Shown here: piece by piece, positions 24,752-35,570 of the stretch
How the letters are laid out: every line of letters begins with the position of its first letter
How positions within the stretch are numbered: position 1 is the first letter of the stretch
NCBI GenBank assembly: GCA_037954665.1
Contig: JBBMOL010000289.1
Span: 310,001-374,000 of the forward strand
DNA length: 64,000 bases
DNA from: Laguncularia racemosa
Taxonomy: Eukaryota; Streptophyta; Magnoliopsida; Myrtales; Combretaceae
Direction: 5' to 3'
The notes under the pieces: model-generated
What the model was told of the DNA's origin: nothing
Database searches by the model: none
Seen by the model: the letters and a program-made list of their open reading frames with translations, nothing else
Made by a program: the position numbers and the translations under genes

Positions 24752-24816
24752 TAGCCCAGCTGGTCCGGACCATGGTCTAAGGTGCGCGCAGGAGGGTTCG
24801 GTCGCAGGTTCGAAAC
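24752..24816 (+). other. tRNA-like A and B boxes inside the solo LTR
   Basis: TAGCCCAGCTGG (24752-24763) fits the pol III A-box consensus TRGYNNARNNGG in full. GGTTCGAAAC (24807-24816) fits the B box. The spacing is 55 bases from box to box. No tRNA cloverleaf or SINE tail is evident. Confidence 0.45.
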
Positions 24817-25159
24817 ACAGGGGAAGCAGTTTCCGCGTTTTGTGTTTTTCTTACTTATCCAAGACACGTGACAGCCTCTGATTAGCTGGAGGGAACGCAT
24901 GCGCTGGGCGCGTGATCATCTCTTACTTCGGGTCCAAGATCGCTGGCGAAAGAAAAATCCGAATTTCGGCCGTTTCGATTCGATTTTTTTGCACAAATCC
25001 AACAGATCTTCAACAGAATTGAGATAAACATCATCCAATTGGAATCAAATCTCAACAAATCAAAGGATTTACACGAGTCGAAGTTGGTTTATTTAACCGT
25101 CGATCCGATTTGCTTTGATTGGAGGAAATCCGAGCTTATCCAGCTCGATTTCAAGCGCC

Positions 25160-25168
25160 TATAAATAG
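25160..25168 (+). promoter_or_regulatory. TATA box of the solo LTR
   Basis: TATAAATAG lies in a GC-richer stretch and is followed by a GC-rich leader, as expected for the U3/R border of a plant LTR. Confidence 0.6.
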
Positions 25169-26632
25169 AGGAGGAGGGGAGGAAGCCAAAAACACAGATC
25201 ACAATTGAGAGAAAGTGAGAAAAGAGAGCAAATCGGAGGAAACCCAAAATCGCGATCATCGATCGGAGCTGAGCCACCATCAGGAGACGTTTTGAGAGCA
25301 AACCACCACCACCATTGGATTCAGCACCCTCGAGAAGCTAGGATTCGACACATCACCCGTTGCAAAAGGCCGCTAGAACGCCGTGAACGAGCACTCCCTG
25401 CCGCCGTGACCGACCGATCTGACTCGACCCGCGCACCGACCCGGATCCAGGTAAGTCGGATTTTCTGGATTTTTCCAATTTATTTATTTATTTCGTTTAT
25501 TTATTTTTATTCTGATTTTATTTAATATTTATTATTTATTTATTTATTTTTTTATGTTTTATTTTCAATAAATAGGAAAATGTTAGAAATTAGATTTCTT
25601 TAGGGTTTAATAATGTAGAAAAATAAGAAAAATAAAAAAAAATAAATAATAAGAAAAAAAAATATAAAAATGTAGAAAAACAATATAAATATTAGAAAAA
25701 TAATAATAAAACTTTAGGTTTTAAAATAGGATAGATAATAGTTTAGGATAAAATTTTTAACAAAAATTATAAAAATCAACAAAAATTATAAAAATCAATA
25801 AAAATCATAAAAATAAAAAAAACTATAAAAATTATGAAAACTCATAAAAATTATAAAAATTATAGAAGAATAAGGAAAAATTGAAAAGAAATAAAAAATC
25901 ATAAAAATCATAAAAAAATCGTAAAAATTACAAAAATAAAAAATTAATAAAAAATCAAAAATTATAAAAATATAAAAAAATGAGTTTTATCACTTAGAAA
26001 AATCATTTTCTTCAAATAAATCCAAAATTGATGTTTTTCCTAAAAATCATTTTCAAAAGTCAAATTAAAGTTTAGGCTTAGATTTTTTAGAAAAAATTCC
26101 AAAAATGATAAAAACATAAATCGAAAGAGATTTTCAAAATTAAAATTCACAAACACACTTAAGGTTTTCAGGAAAAGCGAACTACGACATGTTTGATCCT
26201 GACTAGCAGGTACGTAGGCACTCATTTGGATCAACCTATAAAAAATAAAAAAATCATTTTCTTAGAATAATAAAAAACATAATAAAAAGTAACAGAAACA
26301 AAATAAAAGACATTTCTAGATGAGAACAATTTTAGGAGACTAGGTGGTAACCGTAAGGTTTTAATAGGTTGGCCTCCGGACTTAGAAACTCTGGTTTTCT
26401 CTATTCCTTTTTTCACAAAAACGAGAAGAGGAAATCACGACGACTAGTGGTCCAAATTAAGACTAATCCGCTTCTTTAGTTTTAATTTAATATTTCCCAA
26501 CAACAGTTGGGTGGCGACTCCAAAAATCAAACGAAATTCCTAATTCAAGTCGATGATCTAAATTAGATGAGCATAGGGTCTAGTCTAGATCGGATTAGGA
26601 ATGGGAATTCAAAAAATAGACTTGACAATAAT

Positions 26633-27280
26633 TAATATATATTATATATTATAATTCGAAATAATATACTATAAATATATTATATAGTCATTTTAAATTG
26701 TTGCACCTAAGAATTTCCCAAGTAAATGTAGCATGAGATTCGGAGTAGTGTACACATTCATGAGGCTCACTTGTACCATTTATTATTCCCCAATACTTCA
26801 GAAGCAAGCTCAGCTGTTACATGCATATGGTTTGGCAATCAATTATTAAACAAACAAAATGCTAAATATGAAATATGTAATAAAATAGTCCTCCTTCATA
26901 TGATAACTAAATTTTACGACGAGATCAATTACTTGTCAACCATACGAGTTGGGTTCGTCTATCTTTCCTGCTGCACCATCTAATTATTAAAATATGCTTA
27001 TTAAATATATAAATAATATAATGAATTGAATAATTCAAATAAGGAGACGATTGTGATATAATAATATTGAAAGAACCTTACAAAACCATACAAGCTGAGT
27101 ATATGTATCTAGGAAAAAAAAAAAAAAACTCAATGGAGATTAAATGCTATTTGATGAAATATAAGACGGATGCATTGTAGTACTTACTAAAAGATTATGT
27201 AGGAAGCAATATGGTTGCTTTTGAGGTAAGTGTGTAATCCATATTAAAATTAAAATCTTTTATTTTTTATTTTATTTCTT
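26633..27280. other. AT-rich intergenic DNA with a possible exon-like remnant
   Basis: Mostly AT-rich. About 27120-27230 could be the end of a decayed exon (a readable frame with one stop, ending in tttgag|gtaagtg) just before the tandem array. I do not recognise a protein. Confidence 0.25.
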
Positions 27281-27692
27281 TTTATATGTCTAATTTGAAT
27301 TACAAATATCATAACTTATAAAAAAAATGGATCTTTGTTACGATTTTTTTTTTTTTATTTCAAATACTTGACTTAATATGCAATTGAAGTTTCAATTAAT
27401 AGTTTAATTTGTTGTAGAGTGAATACCCTAGTGTGTTGAATTGGACTGTTTGTGCTATGTAGATTTTTGGAGATTTTAAGGATTATTTGGCAATTGTGTC
27501 TTATGTGCGTATAGTATAGAGCTACGCTTTTAGTGAATTTTTTGATTGAGGAGGAGGAATTTGCAGCAAATTAATATCTCTACTAACTCAATATCTTAAA
27601 AAAAAAAACCTAGATTATGTATTTCTTTTGTCTCTCAATCCATATTTCATATGTCTAATTTGAGTTATAAGTATCATAACTTGTTAAAGAAA
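27281..27692. repeat. left part of a tandem array (unit about 340 bp)
   Basis: This holds a little over one unit of the array seen again at 34206-35570. Shared words include ctaatttgagttataagtatcataacttg and acttgacttaatatgcaattgaag. The unit runs from ttgttgtag|agtgnatac through gattttaaggattatttggcaatt to a poly-A and an AT-rich tail. The unit start here is 27418. Confidence 0.7.
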
Positions 27693-27875
27693 TGGATTTT
27701 TAATAGGAATTGAGGTTTATTCTATCGTAATTCAACCAAAAAGAAGATTTTAAAGTGTTAAAAATAGGAGAATAGGCAAGCGAAGGACCATAGAGAGATA
27801 CATGATTAGACGACATGACCATATTAGGGTCATGTCGAAAGGAAACACAAGGTAAAGTTGCATAATTAGGTGACA
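27693..27875 (+). repeat. left part of an older LTR-like insertion split by element 2
   Basis: The sequence leaves the tandem array consensus near 27693 and continues after element 2 at 33509-34205. It carries a perfect 10-bp inverted repeat (CGACATGACC, six-base loop, GGTCATGTCG, about 27817-27843). Element 2 inserted at TGACA (27871-27875). Confidence 0.45.
27871..27875 (+). repeat. target-site duplication of element 2, left copy
   Basis: TGACA precedes the 5' LTR and is repeated at 33504-33508 after the 3' LTR. Confidence 0.9.
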
Positions 27876-28446
27876 TGATGCGGGCATCGTAGCTGACACC
27901 GGTTGATTGGGCTTATCTTTTACAAGGTACGACCATGTAATGTGTCTGGAAGCTCCCAGAAACATACACGGCTTGATACACGGCCAGAAGGCACGGCCGT
28001 GTGTTGTGTCAGGATAATTCCTAGAAACATACACGGCCTTATACACGGCAAGAAGGCACGGCCGTGTGTTGTGTCAGGAATACCCATAGAGACATACACG
28101 GCCTTATACACGGCATGAAGGCACGGCCGTGTGTTGAGTCAGGAAGATCCACAGAGACATACACAATCTTATACACGACCGTGTATAAATCAGATGACGG
28201 ACGTGTATACATATATTTATTTCCACGTGTACATATATATTTCCTTTTTATTTGTTTCCCTAAGGACTATATATAGTGATTAGGTCATTTTTAGGGTTAG
28301 TTTTTGAATCTTTTATAAAATTACAGACGCCTAGAGACGAGTTTTCTCTATTTTCCTCAATTGTGTGCAATTGAGAATTGCTTCGTTATTCGTGAGGTTC
28401 AATCAGATAATTGACCTCGTGTCTTTACGCTTTCCACGCTGCGTCA
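27876..28446 (+). repeat. 5' LTR of element 2 (571 bp, four 65-bp repeats)
   Basis: It starts TGATGCGGGCATCG and ends CGCTGCGTCA. Unit starts (acatacac) are at 27962, 28027, 28092 and 28157, exactly 65 bp apart. Each unit holds ACACGGC and CACGGCCGTG-type palindromes. A TATA box (CTATATATAG) is at 28267-28276. Confidence 0.95.
28267..28276 (+). promoter_or_regulatory. TATA box in the 5' LTR of element 2
   Basis: CTATATATAG lies after the tandem repeats, which places them in U3. The same motif is at 33324-33333 in the 3' LTR. Confidence 0.6.
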
Positions 28447-28448
28447 GT

Positions 28449-28460
28449 TGGTATTAGAGC
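28449..28460 (+). other. primer binding site of element 2
   Basis: TGGTATTAGAGC starts two bases after the LTR and matches the initiator tRNA-Met complement TGGTATCAGAGC with one C-to-T change. Confidence 0.85.
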
Positions 28461-28479
28461 AAGGCGAATTCCTGCGGAG

Positions 28480-31400
28480 ATGTCAACTAATCAGGGTGAT
28501 GACGACGGTCGTGTTCTTGACGGTGTTCAGGATGCGAGATCACAAGGAGCCAATCGGTGGGTTCCGAGGGCGGAGTTTGACACTATGAATCAAAAGGTCG
28601 GGCGTATGGAACGGCACCTTGAGGAATTGATCGAGCGTTTCGACGCCATGGCAGTAGACCACAATAGGGTTGGGGGTGTTGGTAGAAATCAGCCGCAGGC
28701 AGCTAATATCTATGGTAGCCAGATGGTTCAACCTGTTGTCGAAAACAGGTGGGGAAGGGTAGAATATGATGACTCTGGCGATGAATACGAGGTCCCATAT
28801 GGACGTAGACCACAACGAGGACAAGGTAGTAACGGTGGTGGTTATCGCCCAATTCAATATGGGAACAACCAGAGGGATAGTGGTTATCGGAGAAATTGTT
28901 GTGGGTATGACCAAGGAGATGGGGGAGATTACCGCCTGAAGGTCGGCATTCCATGGTTTGATGGCAGTCTTAATATCGAGGGTTTTCTGTATTGAATTGC
29001 CGAAGTGGATCGATTCTTCGATTATATAGAAATTCCTGAAGACCGCCGGGTTAGGTTAGTGGCATGTAGGCTGAAGAGTAGAGCCTCAGTATGGTGGGAG
29101 AGGCTGCAAAATAGGAGACAGAGAGAGGGTAGGCATCCGGTGAGGATGTGGTATCGCATGAAACAACTCTTGCAACATGATTTCCTTCCTCCAGACTATG
29201 AGCAGATATTGTTCCAACAATATCAGCGGTGTCGTCAGGGACAACGATCCGTGTATGAATATACTGCAGAATTCATGAGATTGGTCGAACGGAATGACTT
29301 GAGGGAGAGTGAAGGCCAACAAGTAGCACGATACGTAGAAGGACTAAAGCTCTAGATCAAGGATAAAATAGGTGTCACAATGGTGAGGAACTTAGTCGAA
29401 GCGAAGAACATGGCCCTACGGGCTGAATTGATGTTGCAGGAGCAGATTAGTAGGTACGAAGGTGGAAGAAAGGGGTATGTCAATGATGTCGTTGGCAGTA
29501 GTAGTAAGTTGGGGATTGAGAAGAACAAAGGTGTTGTAAACAAGCCTAGTGAAGAAAACACCAAGAAAGAAGACAAGAGTGAAGGGAAGAGACCTATCGA
29601 GCCTAGGGGGACACAAAGACAAAACAATCCATATGCCAAGCCAATTTTGGGTAAGTGTTTTCATTGTAATCAACCTGGTCATAAGTCAAATGAGTGCCTT
29701 GCTAGGAGAAGTGTTAATATTCTTGATAGAGGAGATGAAGATGAGGTATGCTATGAACCTGATGGAGAGGATAATTACTATGAGGAGGAGGAAGAAGTGG
29801 CAGAACCGACATATGTGATTAGGCGAATGATGCTCACACCAAAGCAGGAGGAGATTACCCAACGACACTAGTTGTTTCGCATTAGGTGTACCATCGGTGG
29901 GAAGGTGTTCGATTTGATAGTAGATAGTGGAAGCTGCGAAAATATCATTGGGAGTGAGGTTGTTAAGTAGTTGCAGCTACTTGTCGAAAAACACCCAAAT
30001 CCATACACCATAGGGTGGATCAAAGTTGTAGAGAAGATCGAGGTGATAGAAAGGTGTAGAGTACCATTCTCAATAGGGAAGTACCGTGATGAGGCCTTTT
30101 GCGACATTGTGGACATGGATGCATGTCATATCCTATTTGACAGACCATGGCGGTTTGATATGAATGCACAACACACTGGAAAGGAGAATGTGTACAGGTT
30201 GGAGAAAGGGGGTGTGAGGTATACGTTGTTGCCACTAAAGAAGGAGGGACGTGCGAGGGAAAAGAGAGTGGAAAGTCGTTCTTCCTTAACTGTCACCCAG
30301 TCAGAGAAGGACTTGGTTGATGATTTAAAGGAATCAAGGATGGTTCATGCTCTAATAGTGAAGGATGTGTCGGTTGGAGGAGATGAGGTTAGTGTGGAAA
30401 TTCTTGAAGTAGTGAAGAGTTTGTTGGAGGAATATAGGGAGGTGGCTCCTGATGACCTACCTGAGGGTCTACCGCCTTTGAGGGATATCTAGCATCAGAT
30501 AAATTTGGTGCCTGGGGTAAGTCTCCCCAATTTACCACACTATAGAATGAGCCCCAAGGAAACCGAAATCCTTCAAGAGAAGGTCCAAAAGCTATTGGAC
30601 AAGGGATTTATCTAGGACAGCCTGAGCCCGTGCGCAGTACCTGCGTTATTGACTTCCAAGAAAGATGGGAGCTGGAGAATGTGTGTTGATAGCAGGGCTA
30701 TCAACAAGATCACTATAGGTTACAAATTCCCCATACCACGCCTGGAGGACATGCTGGATAGGTTGAGCGGAGCCACTATCTTCTCCAAGATAGATCTGAG
30801 GAGCGGATACCATCAAATTCGAATCTGCCCTGGAGATGAATGGAAGAAGGCGTTCAAAACCAAGGAGGGGTTGTATGAATGGTTGGTGATGCCGTTTGGT
30901 CTCAGTAACGCGCTAAGCACCTTCATGCGTGTGATGAACCAGATATTGAAACCTTTTAATGGTCGCTTCATTGTAGTGTATTTTGATGATATCCTGGTGT
31001 TTAGTAAGTCTGAGGAAGAACACCTTGAACATTTGAAGTGTGTTATGTCTGTGTTGAAAGAAAATAAATCGTATGCTAATTTAAAGAAATGCATATTTTT
31101 GTCGAGGCGACTATTGTTCCTAGGGTTCATAGTTAGCAGTGAGGGGGTGATGGTGGATGATGAGAAAGTGAGGGTGATCAGAGAGTGGCCTACTCCAAAA
31201 GCCGTCACTGAGCTGAGAAGTTTTCTGGGCTTGGCCAGTTTTTACAGGAGGTTTATTAAACATTTCAGTACAGTCGCTGCTCCACTAACTGAATGTTTAA
31301 AGAAAGGTAAATTTCGATGGGGTAAAGAGGCTGAAGCGAGTTTTGTAGACCTGAAAAGACGATTATGTAGTGCCCCTATATTGGCGCTACTTGATTTTGA

Positions 31401-33093
31401 CAGGTTGTTTGAAGTGGATTGTGACGCCAGTGGAGTTGGGGTTGGTGCAGTGTTGTCACAAGAGAAGAGACCAATAGCGTTTTACAGCGAGAAATTGTGC
31501 GAGGCTAGGAGAAGTTGGTCGACATATGATAAGGAGTTCTATGTCGTTATAAGAGCTCTAAAAGTGTGGGAGCATTACTTGGTCGGAAAGGAGTTCATAC
31601 TGTATTCGGATTGTGGGGCTTTAAAGCACTTGAGCAGTCAGACTCGGATAAGTAAGGATATGCATGCGAGGTGGATTGAGTTCCTACAGAGATTCCCCTT
31701 TAGATTGATGCACAAGTCTGGTGTGCAAAACAAAGTGGCTGATGCCCTACGTAGAAGAGCCGATGTACTACTCACTCTGAGTGCGGAGGTTGTCGGTTTT
31801 GAAAGGTTGAAGGAGCTATATGAGGGGGATGGAGACTTTAAAGAGACATGGAGTAAATGTGCCAATAGGGAGTTTTGTGATGATTATCATGTTCATGACG
31901 GATATTTAATAAAAGGGAATCAGTTGTGTATTCCTGAGTCTTCCTTAAGGGAGAAACTTATTCGAGACCTGCATGGTGGTGGGTTGGCAGGACATTTGGG
32001 CAGGGACAAGATCTTAGCTGCAGTTACCGAGAGATACTTTTGGCCTCGGCTAAGGAGGGATGTTTATAGAATTGTGGAAAGGTGCTATATCTGCCAAGTG
32101 TCTAAGGGACAGTCTCAAAACATTGGCCTATATACTCTCCTACCAGTGCCTGAGAACATTTGGGAGGATCTGTCGATGGATTTTGTACTTGGTTTGCCTC
32201 GTACCCAACGAGGTGCTGACTCTGTTTTTGTTGTAGTTGACAGGTTCTCAAAGATGGCGCACTTTATTCTCTGCAGGAAGACCGCTGGCGTACGGGCCAT
32301 TGCACGACTATTCTTTAAGGAAGTGGTGCGTCTACATGGTGTCCTAAAGTCCATCACCTCCAATAGAGATAGCAAATTCCTCAATTACTTTTGGAGGACT
32401 CTTTGGTACATGTTTGACTCATCCCTGAATTATAACAGTACAACTCACCCTTAAACCGACGGTCAGACAGAAGTGACCAACCGGACCCTCGGGAATTTAA
32501 TTAGAAGCATTTGCCGTGAGAAGCCAGGGCAGTGGGATCAAGCATTGGCTCAAGCCGAGTTCGCCTACAATAGTTCTATCCATCGAACTATTGGAAGATC
32601 ACCGTTCTCGGTAGTGTATACCAAAACGCCACAACATGCGCTAGACCTAATCAGGCTACCCAAGGGAGTGGTGGGTGACATCGCTGCTAAGAATATGGTT
32701 GAACAATGCTAAGCCACCACAGCAGAAGTCAGACGGAAGATTGAAGAAGCTAATACCAGGTATAAAAGGGTTGCTGATAAACACAGGCAGAAGAAGCTGT
32801 TTGAAGTGGGCGATCAGGTGATGGTATACCTTCGGAAAGAATGTTTCCCTGTGGGTAGATATGGGAAACTACAATCAAAGAAGTATAGCCCTTATGAAGT
32901 AGTGCGCAAGATCAATGACAACGCGTATATTGTAAAGCTCCCAGATGATATGAACATCTCGTGCACTTTCAATGTAGCGGATTTATCTCTCTTCCATCCA
33001 GATGACACACCATTATATCCTGAAGAGAACTCGGGGTCGAGTTCTTCGTTTGCAGGAGAGAATGATGCGGGCATCGTAGCTGACACGGGTTGA
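28480..33093 (+). pseudogene. gag-pol of element 2 with eight in-frame stops
   Basis: One frame runs from ATG 28480 to TGA 33091-33093 without a frameshift. It is broken by stops at 28993 (TGA for Trp), 29353, 29869, 29968 and 30490 (TAG for Gln), 30613 (TAG for Arg), 32452 (TAA for Gln) and 32710 (TAA), judged against element 1. Domains: Gag with CCHC knuckle (CFHCNQPGHKSNEC, about 29657-29700); protease with DSG; RT with an intact YFDD (30979-30990); RNase H (EVDCDASG, LYSDCGALKHL); integrase with an HHCC finger. The second integrase catalytic Asp is Asn (SNRD, AAT 32362-32364), where element 1 has Asp. The last 31 bases of pol lie inside the 3' LTR. Confidence 0.93.
33051..33062 (+). other. 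polypurine tract of element 2
   Basis: The run ending GCAGGAGAGAA lies just before the 3' LTR and aligns with the purine tracts of elements 1 and 3. Confidence 0.65.
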
Positions 33094-33503
33094 TTGGGCG
33101 TGTCTTTTACAAGGCACGGCCATGTAATATGTCTGAAAGCTCCCAGAAACATACACGGCCTGATACACGGCCAGAAGGCACGGCCGTGTGTTGTGTTAGG
33201 ATGATTCCTAAAAACATACACGATCTTATACACGGCCGTGTATAAATCAGATGGCGGACGTATATACATATATTTATTTCCACGTGTACATATATATTTC
33301 CTTTTTATTTGTTTTCCTAAGGACTATATATAGTGACTAGGTCATTTTTAGGGTTAGTTTTTGAATCTTTTATAAAATTACAGACACCTAGAGACGAGTT
33401 TTTTCTATTTTCCTCAATTGTGCGCAATTGAGAATTGCTTCGTTATTCGTGAGGTTCAATCAGATAATTGACCTCGTGTCTTTACGCTTTCCACGCTACG
33501 TCA
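33063..33503 (+). repeat. 3' LTR of element 2 (441 bp, two 65-bp repeats)
   Basis: It starts TGATGCGGGCATCG and ends CGCTACGTCA. Repeat unit starts are at 33149 and 33214. The length difference from the 5' LTR is 130 bp, exactly two units. Confidence 0.95.
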
Positions 33504-33508
33504 TGACA
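33504..33508 (+). repeat. target-site duplication of element 2, right copy
   Basis: TGACA, identical to 27871-27875. Confidence 0.9.
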
Positions 33509-34205
33509 TGATTATGTTGGGGCTATGTTGTGCGGGGGTGCTAGTTAGGGAGGTACACGGTTAGGCGACATAACCATTTTAGGGTTATGTTGAATGAAAG
33601 GGCAAGTCAAAGAGTTACATGATCTAGTGATATGATTGTATTGACGGCGTGTTGAACTTAAAAATGATACGACTATGTTGGGGGTGTATTGTTCACGTGA
33701 GATGTTTATTTCTTTTATTTTCTTGTCCTTTGCAAACTTATTTTATTTATGCTTTTATCCTTAGGGTTTTGATATATTTAAGTTGCTTATTTCTCTATGT
33801 AACTCAAATTATTCACTTTTATCTTTTTGATATTGATTCAACAACTCTTTGAGAGTGCAATCTTTATTTAATATTGTGCTAGATTATTTTATTGAATCTT
33901 ATCAATTGATTTTCTCATAATTGATTATAGTGATTCTTTAACTCTTGTGTTCGTGAATCATATCGAGACATTAGTGTTAACAACCATTATATTCCAATAG
34001 TCATATGTAATATGAATTGAGGAATTATGGCATCTCAGTTCGATTATTGGATTTATTTTCAATAATTGTCCATATCCATTATTATTTTTACATTTTCATA
34101 ATTAAAAACACCAAAATACTCCAAAACCATACACTTTGTATATTTTTAGATCATTGCGCTAATTCACGAATTGTGCTTGGAATTGTTCGGTAGATTTAGC
34201 CTCAT
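33509..34205 (+). repeat. right part of the older LTR-like insertion
   Basis: This continues 27693-27875. Diverged hairpin units start near 33503, 33565, 33626 and 33664. A second inverted repeat (CGACATAACC ... GGTTATGTTG) lies at about 33566-33592. Further right is a leader-like stretch (tagggttttgatatatttaag). It rejoins the tandem array near 34205. No gag or pol is seen, so a solo LTR is one possibility. Clean TG...CA ends were not found. Confidence 0.4.
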
Positions 34206-35570
34206 CATCTTTGTAACAAATTTTTTTGACTTAAAATGCAATGAAAGTTTCATTTAACAATTTAATTTGTTGCAGAGTGGTGTTGAATTGGAATCATTGT
34301 GCTAGGTAGATTTTTAGAGATTTTAGGGATTATTTGGCGATTATGTCTTATATGCATGTAGTATGGAGCTATACTTTTAGTGAATCTTTTCATTGACGAA
34401 AAATTTACAGCAAATTAGTGTTTCTACTAACTCAATATAATGTAAAAAAAAAAAAAGCTATATTATGTACTTCTTTATCTTTCAATCCACATTTCATATG
34501 TCTAATTTAAGTTATAAGTATCATAACTTGTCCAAGAAATGGATCTTTGTTATAATTTATTTTTTATTTTAAATACTTGACTTAATATGCAATTGAAGTT
34601 TCATTTAATAATTTAATTTGTTATACAGTGAAACTCTAGTGGATTATGTGCTTCTTTATCTCTTAAACCATATTTCATATGTCTAATTTGAGTTATAAGT
34701 ATCATGACTTGTCAAAGAAATAATTTAACAATTTATTTGTTGTAGAGTGGATACTCTAATGTGTTAAATTAGAATCTTTGAGCTAAGTACATTTTTGGAG
34801 ATTGTGTCTTATATGCATGTATTATGGAGCTACACTTTTAGCAAATTAATGTTTCTACAAATATAGTATCTTCATAAAAAAAAAAAAACCTAGATTATGT
34901 ACTTCTTTTATCTCAGTCCATATTTCATATGTCTAATGTGAGTTATAAGTATCATAACTTGTCCAAGAAATGGATCTTTGTTATGATTTTTTCGATTTCA
35001 AATAGTTGACTTAATATGCAATTGAAGTTTCATTTAACAATTTACTTTGTTGTGGAGTGGATACTCTAGTGTATTGAATTAGACTCTTTGTGCTAAGTAG
35101 ATTTTTGAAGATTTTAAGAATTATTTGGCAATTATGTCTTATATGCATGTAGTATGTAGCTACACTTTTAGTGATTTTTTTGATTGAGGAAGAAGAATTT
35201 GCAACTAGAAAGGGGGTGTGGAGTGTTGGCCTTTTTTTATCTCTCAATCCATATTTCATATGTCTAATTTGAGTTATAAGTATCATAATTCATTAAAGAA
35301 ATGGATCTTTGTTACCGTTTTTTTTTTTTCAATTTCAAATACTTGACTGAATATGCAATTGAAGTTTCATTTAACAATTTAATTTGTTGAAAAATGGATA
35401 CTCTAGTGTGTTGAGTTGGACTTTTTGTGCTAAGTAGATTTTTAAAGATTTTAGGGATTATTTGGTGATTATATCTTATATGCATGCAGTATGGAGTTAC
35501 ACTTCTAGTGAATTTTTTGACTGAGGAGGAAGAATTTGTAGGAAATTAATGTTTTCACTAGTTAATGTAA
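34206..35570. repeat. right part of the tandem array (about five units)
   Basis: Unit starts (agtgg or its variant after ttgttgtag) are near 34276, 34626, 34746, 35056 and 35393. Full units are about 310-350 bp; the 34626 unit is shortened to about 120 bp. Each unit carries a conserved block with gatttttggagattttaagg-type wording and an AT-rich tail with a poly-A run. No protein is recognised. Confidence 0.75.

Larger units (their letters stand above)
24476..26627 (+). mobile_element. large solo LTR with 5-bp target duplication
   Basis: A 2,152-bp block begins TGTAAACACCCC and ends TTGACA, the TG...CA form of an LTR. It is flanked by ATAAT on both sides (24471-24475 and 26628-26632). There is no gag or pol. 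A TATA box lies at 25160, followed by a GC-rich leader with a GTAAGT at about 25450, then a long AT-rich part. Near the right end are gtacgtaggcac and ggtggcgactcc, words I remember from long LTRs of Tat/Ogre-type gypsy elements. The best reading is a solo LTR left by recombination between two LTRs; the family assignment is tentative. Confidence 0.75.
27876..33503 (+). mobile_element. complete but dead Ty3/gypsy element 2
   Basis: This 5,628-bp element has two LTRs (571 and 441 bp), an initiator tRNA-Met primer site, gag-pol in a single frame, a polypurine tract and the TGACA duplication. Pol is ordered protease, RT, RNase H, integrase, so it is Ty3/gypsy. RT wording and the overlap of pol with the 3' LTR suggest a CRM-like chromovirus, although no chromodomain is recognisable in the short C-terminus. 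Outside the repeat-number difference I count about 20 differences between the LTRs, nearly all transitions, about 5%. At a commonly used plant rate that would mean an insertion of order two million years ago. Confidence 0.95.

Noticed and set aside
24745..24820. A tRNA gene at the A/B boxes
   Set aside because: Only the promoter boxes match; I could not draw acceptor, anticodon and T stems around them.
25205..25525. 106-codon open stretch in the GC-rich part of the solo LTR
   Set aside because: It follows the LTR TATA box, has biased composition and no domain; it is likely leader sequence.
27903..28118. Short open stretch in the 5' LTR of element 2 with repeated peptide units
   Set aside because: The repeat peptide only reflects the 65-bp DNA units, whose length is not a multiple of three; it is not a protein repeat.
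34206..35570. CRISPR-like array
   Set aside because: The units are long, diverged and contiguous with no unique spacers, in a plant nuclear context.
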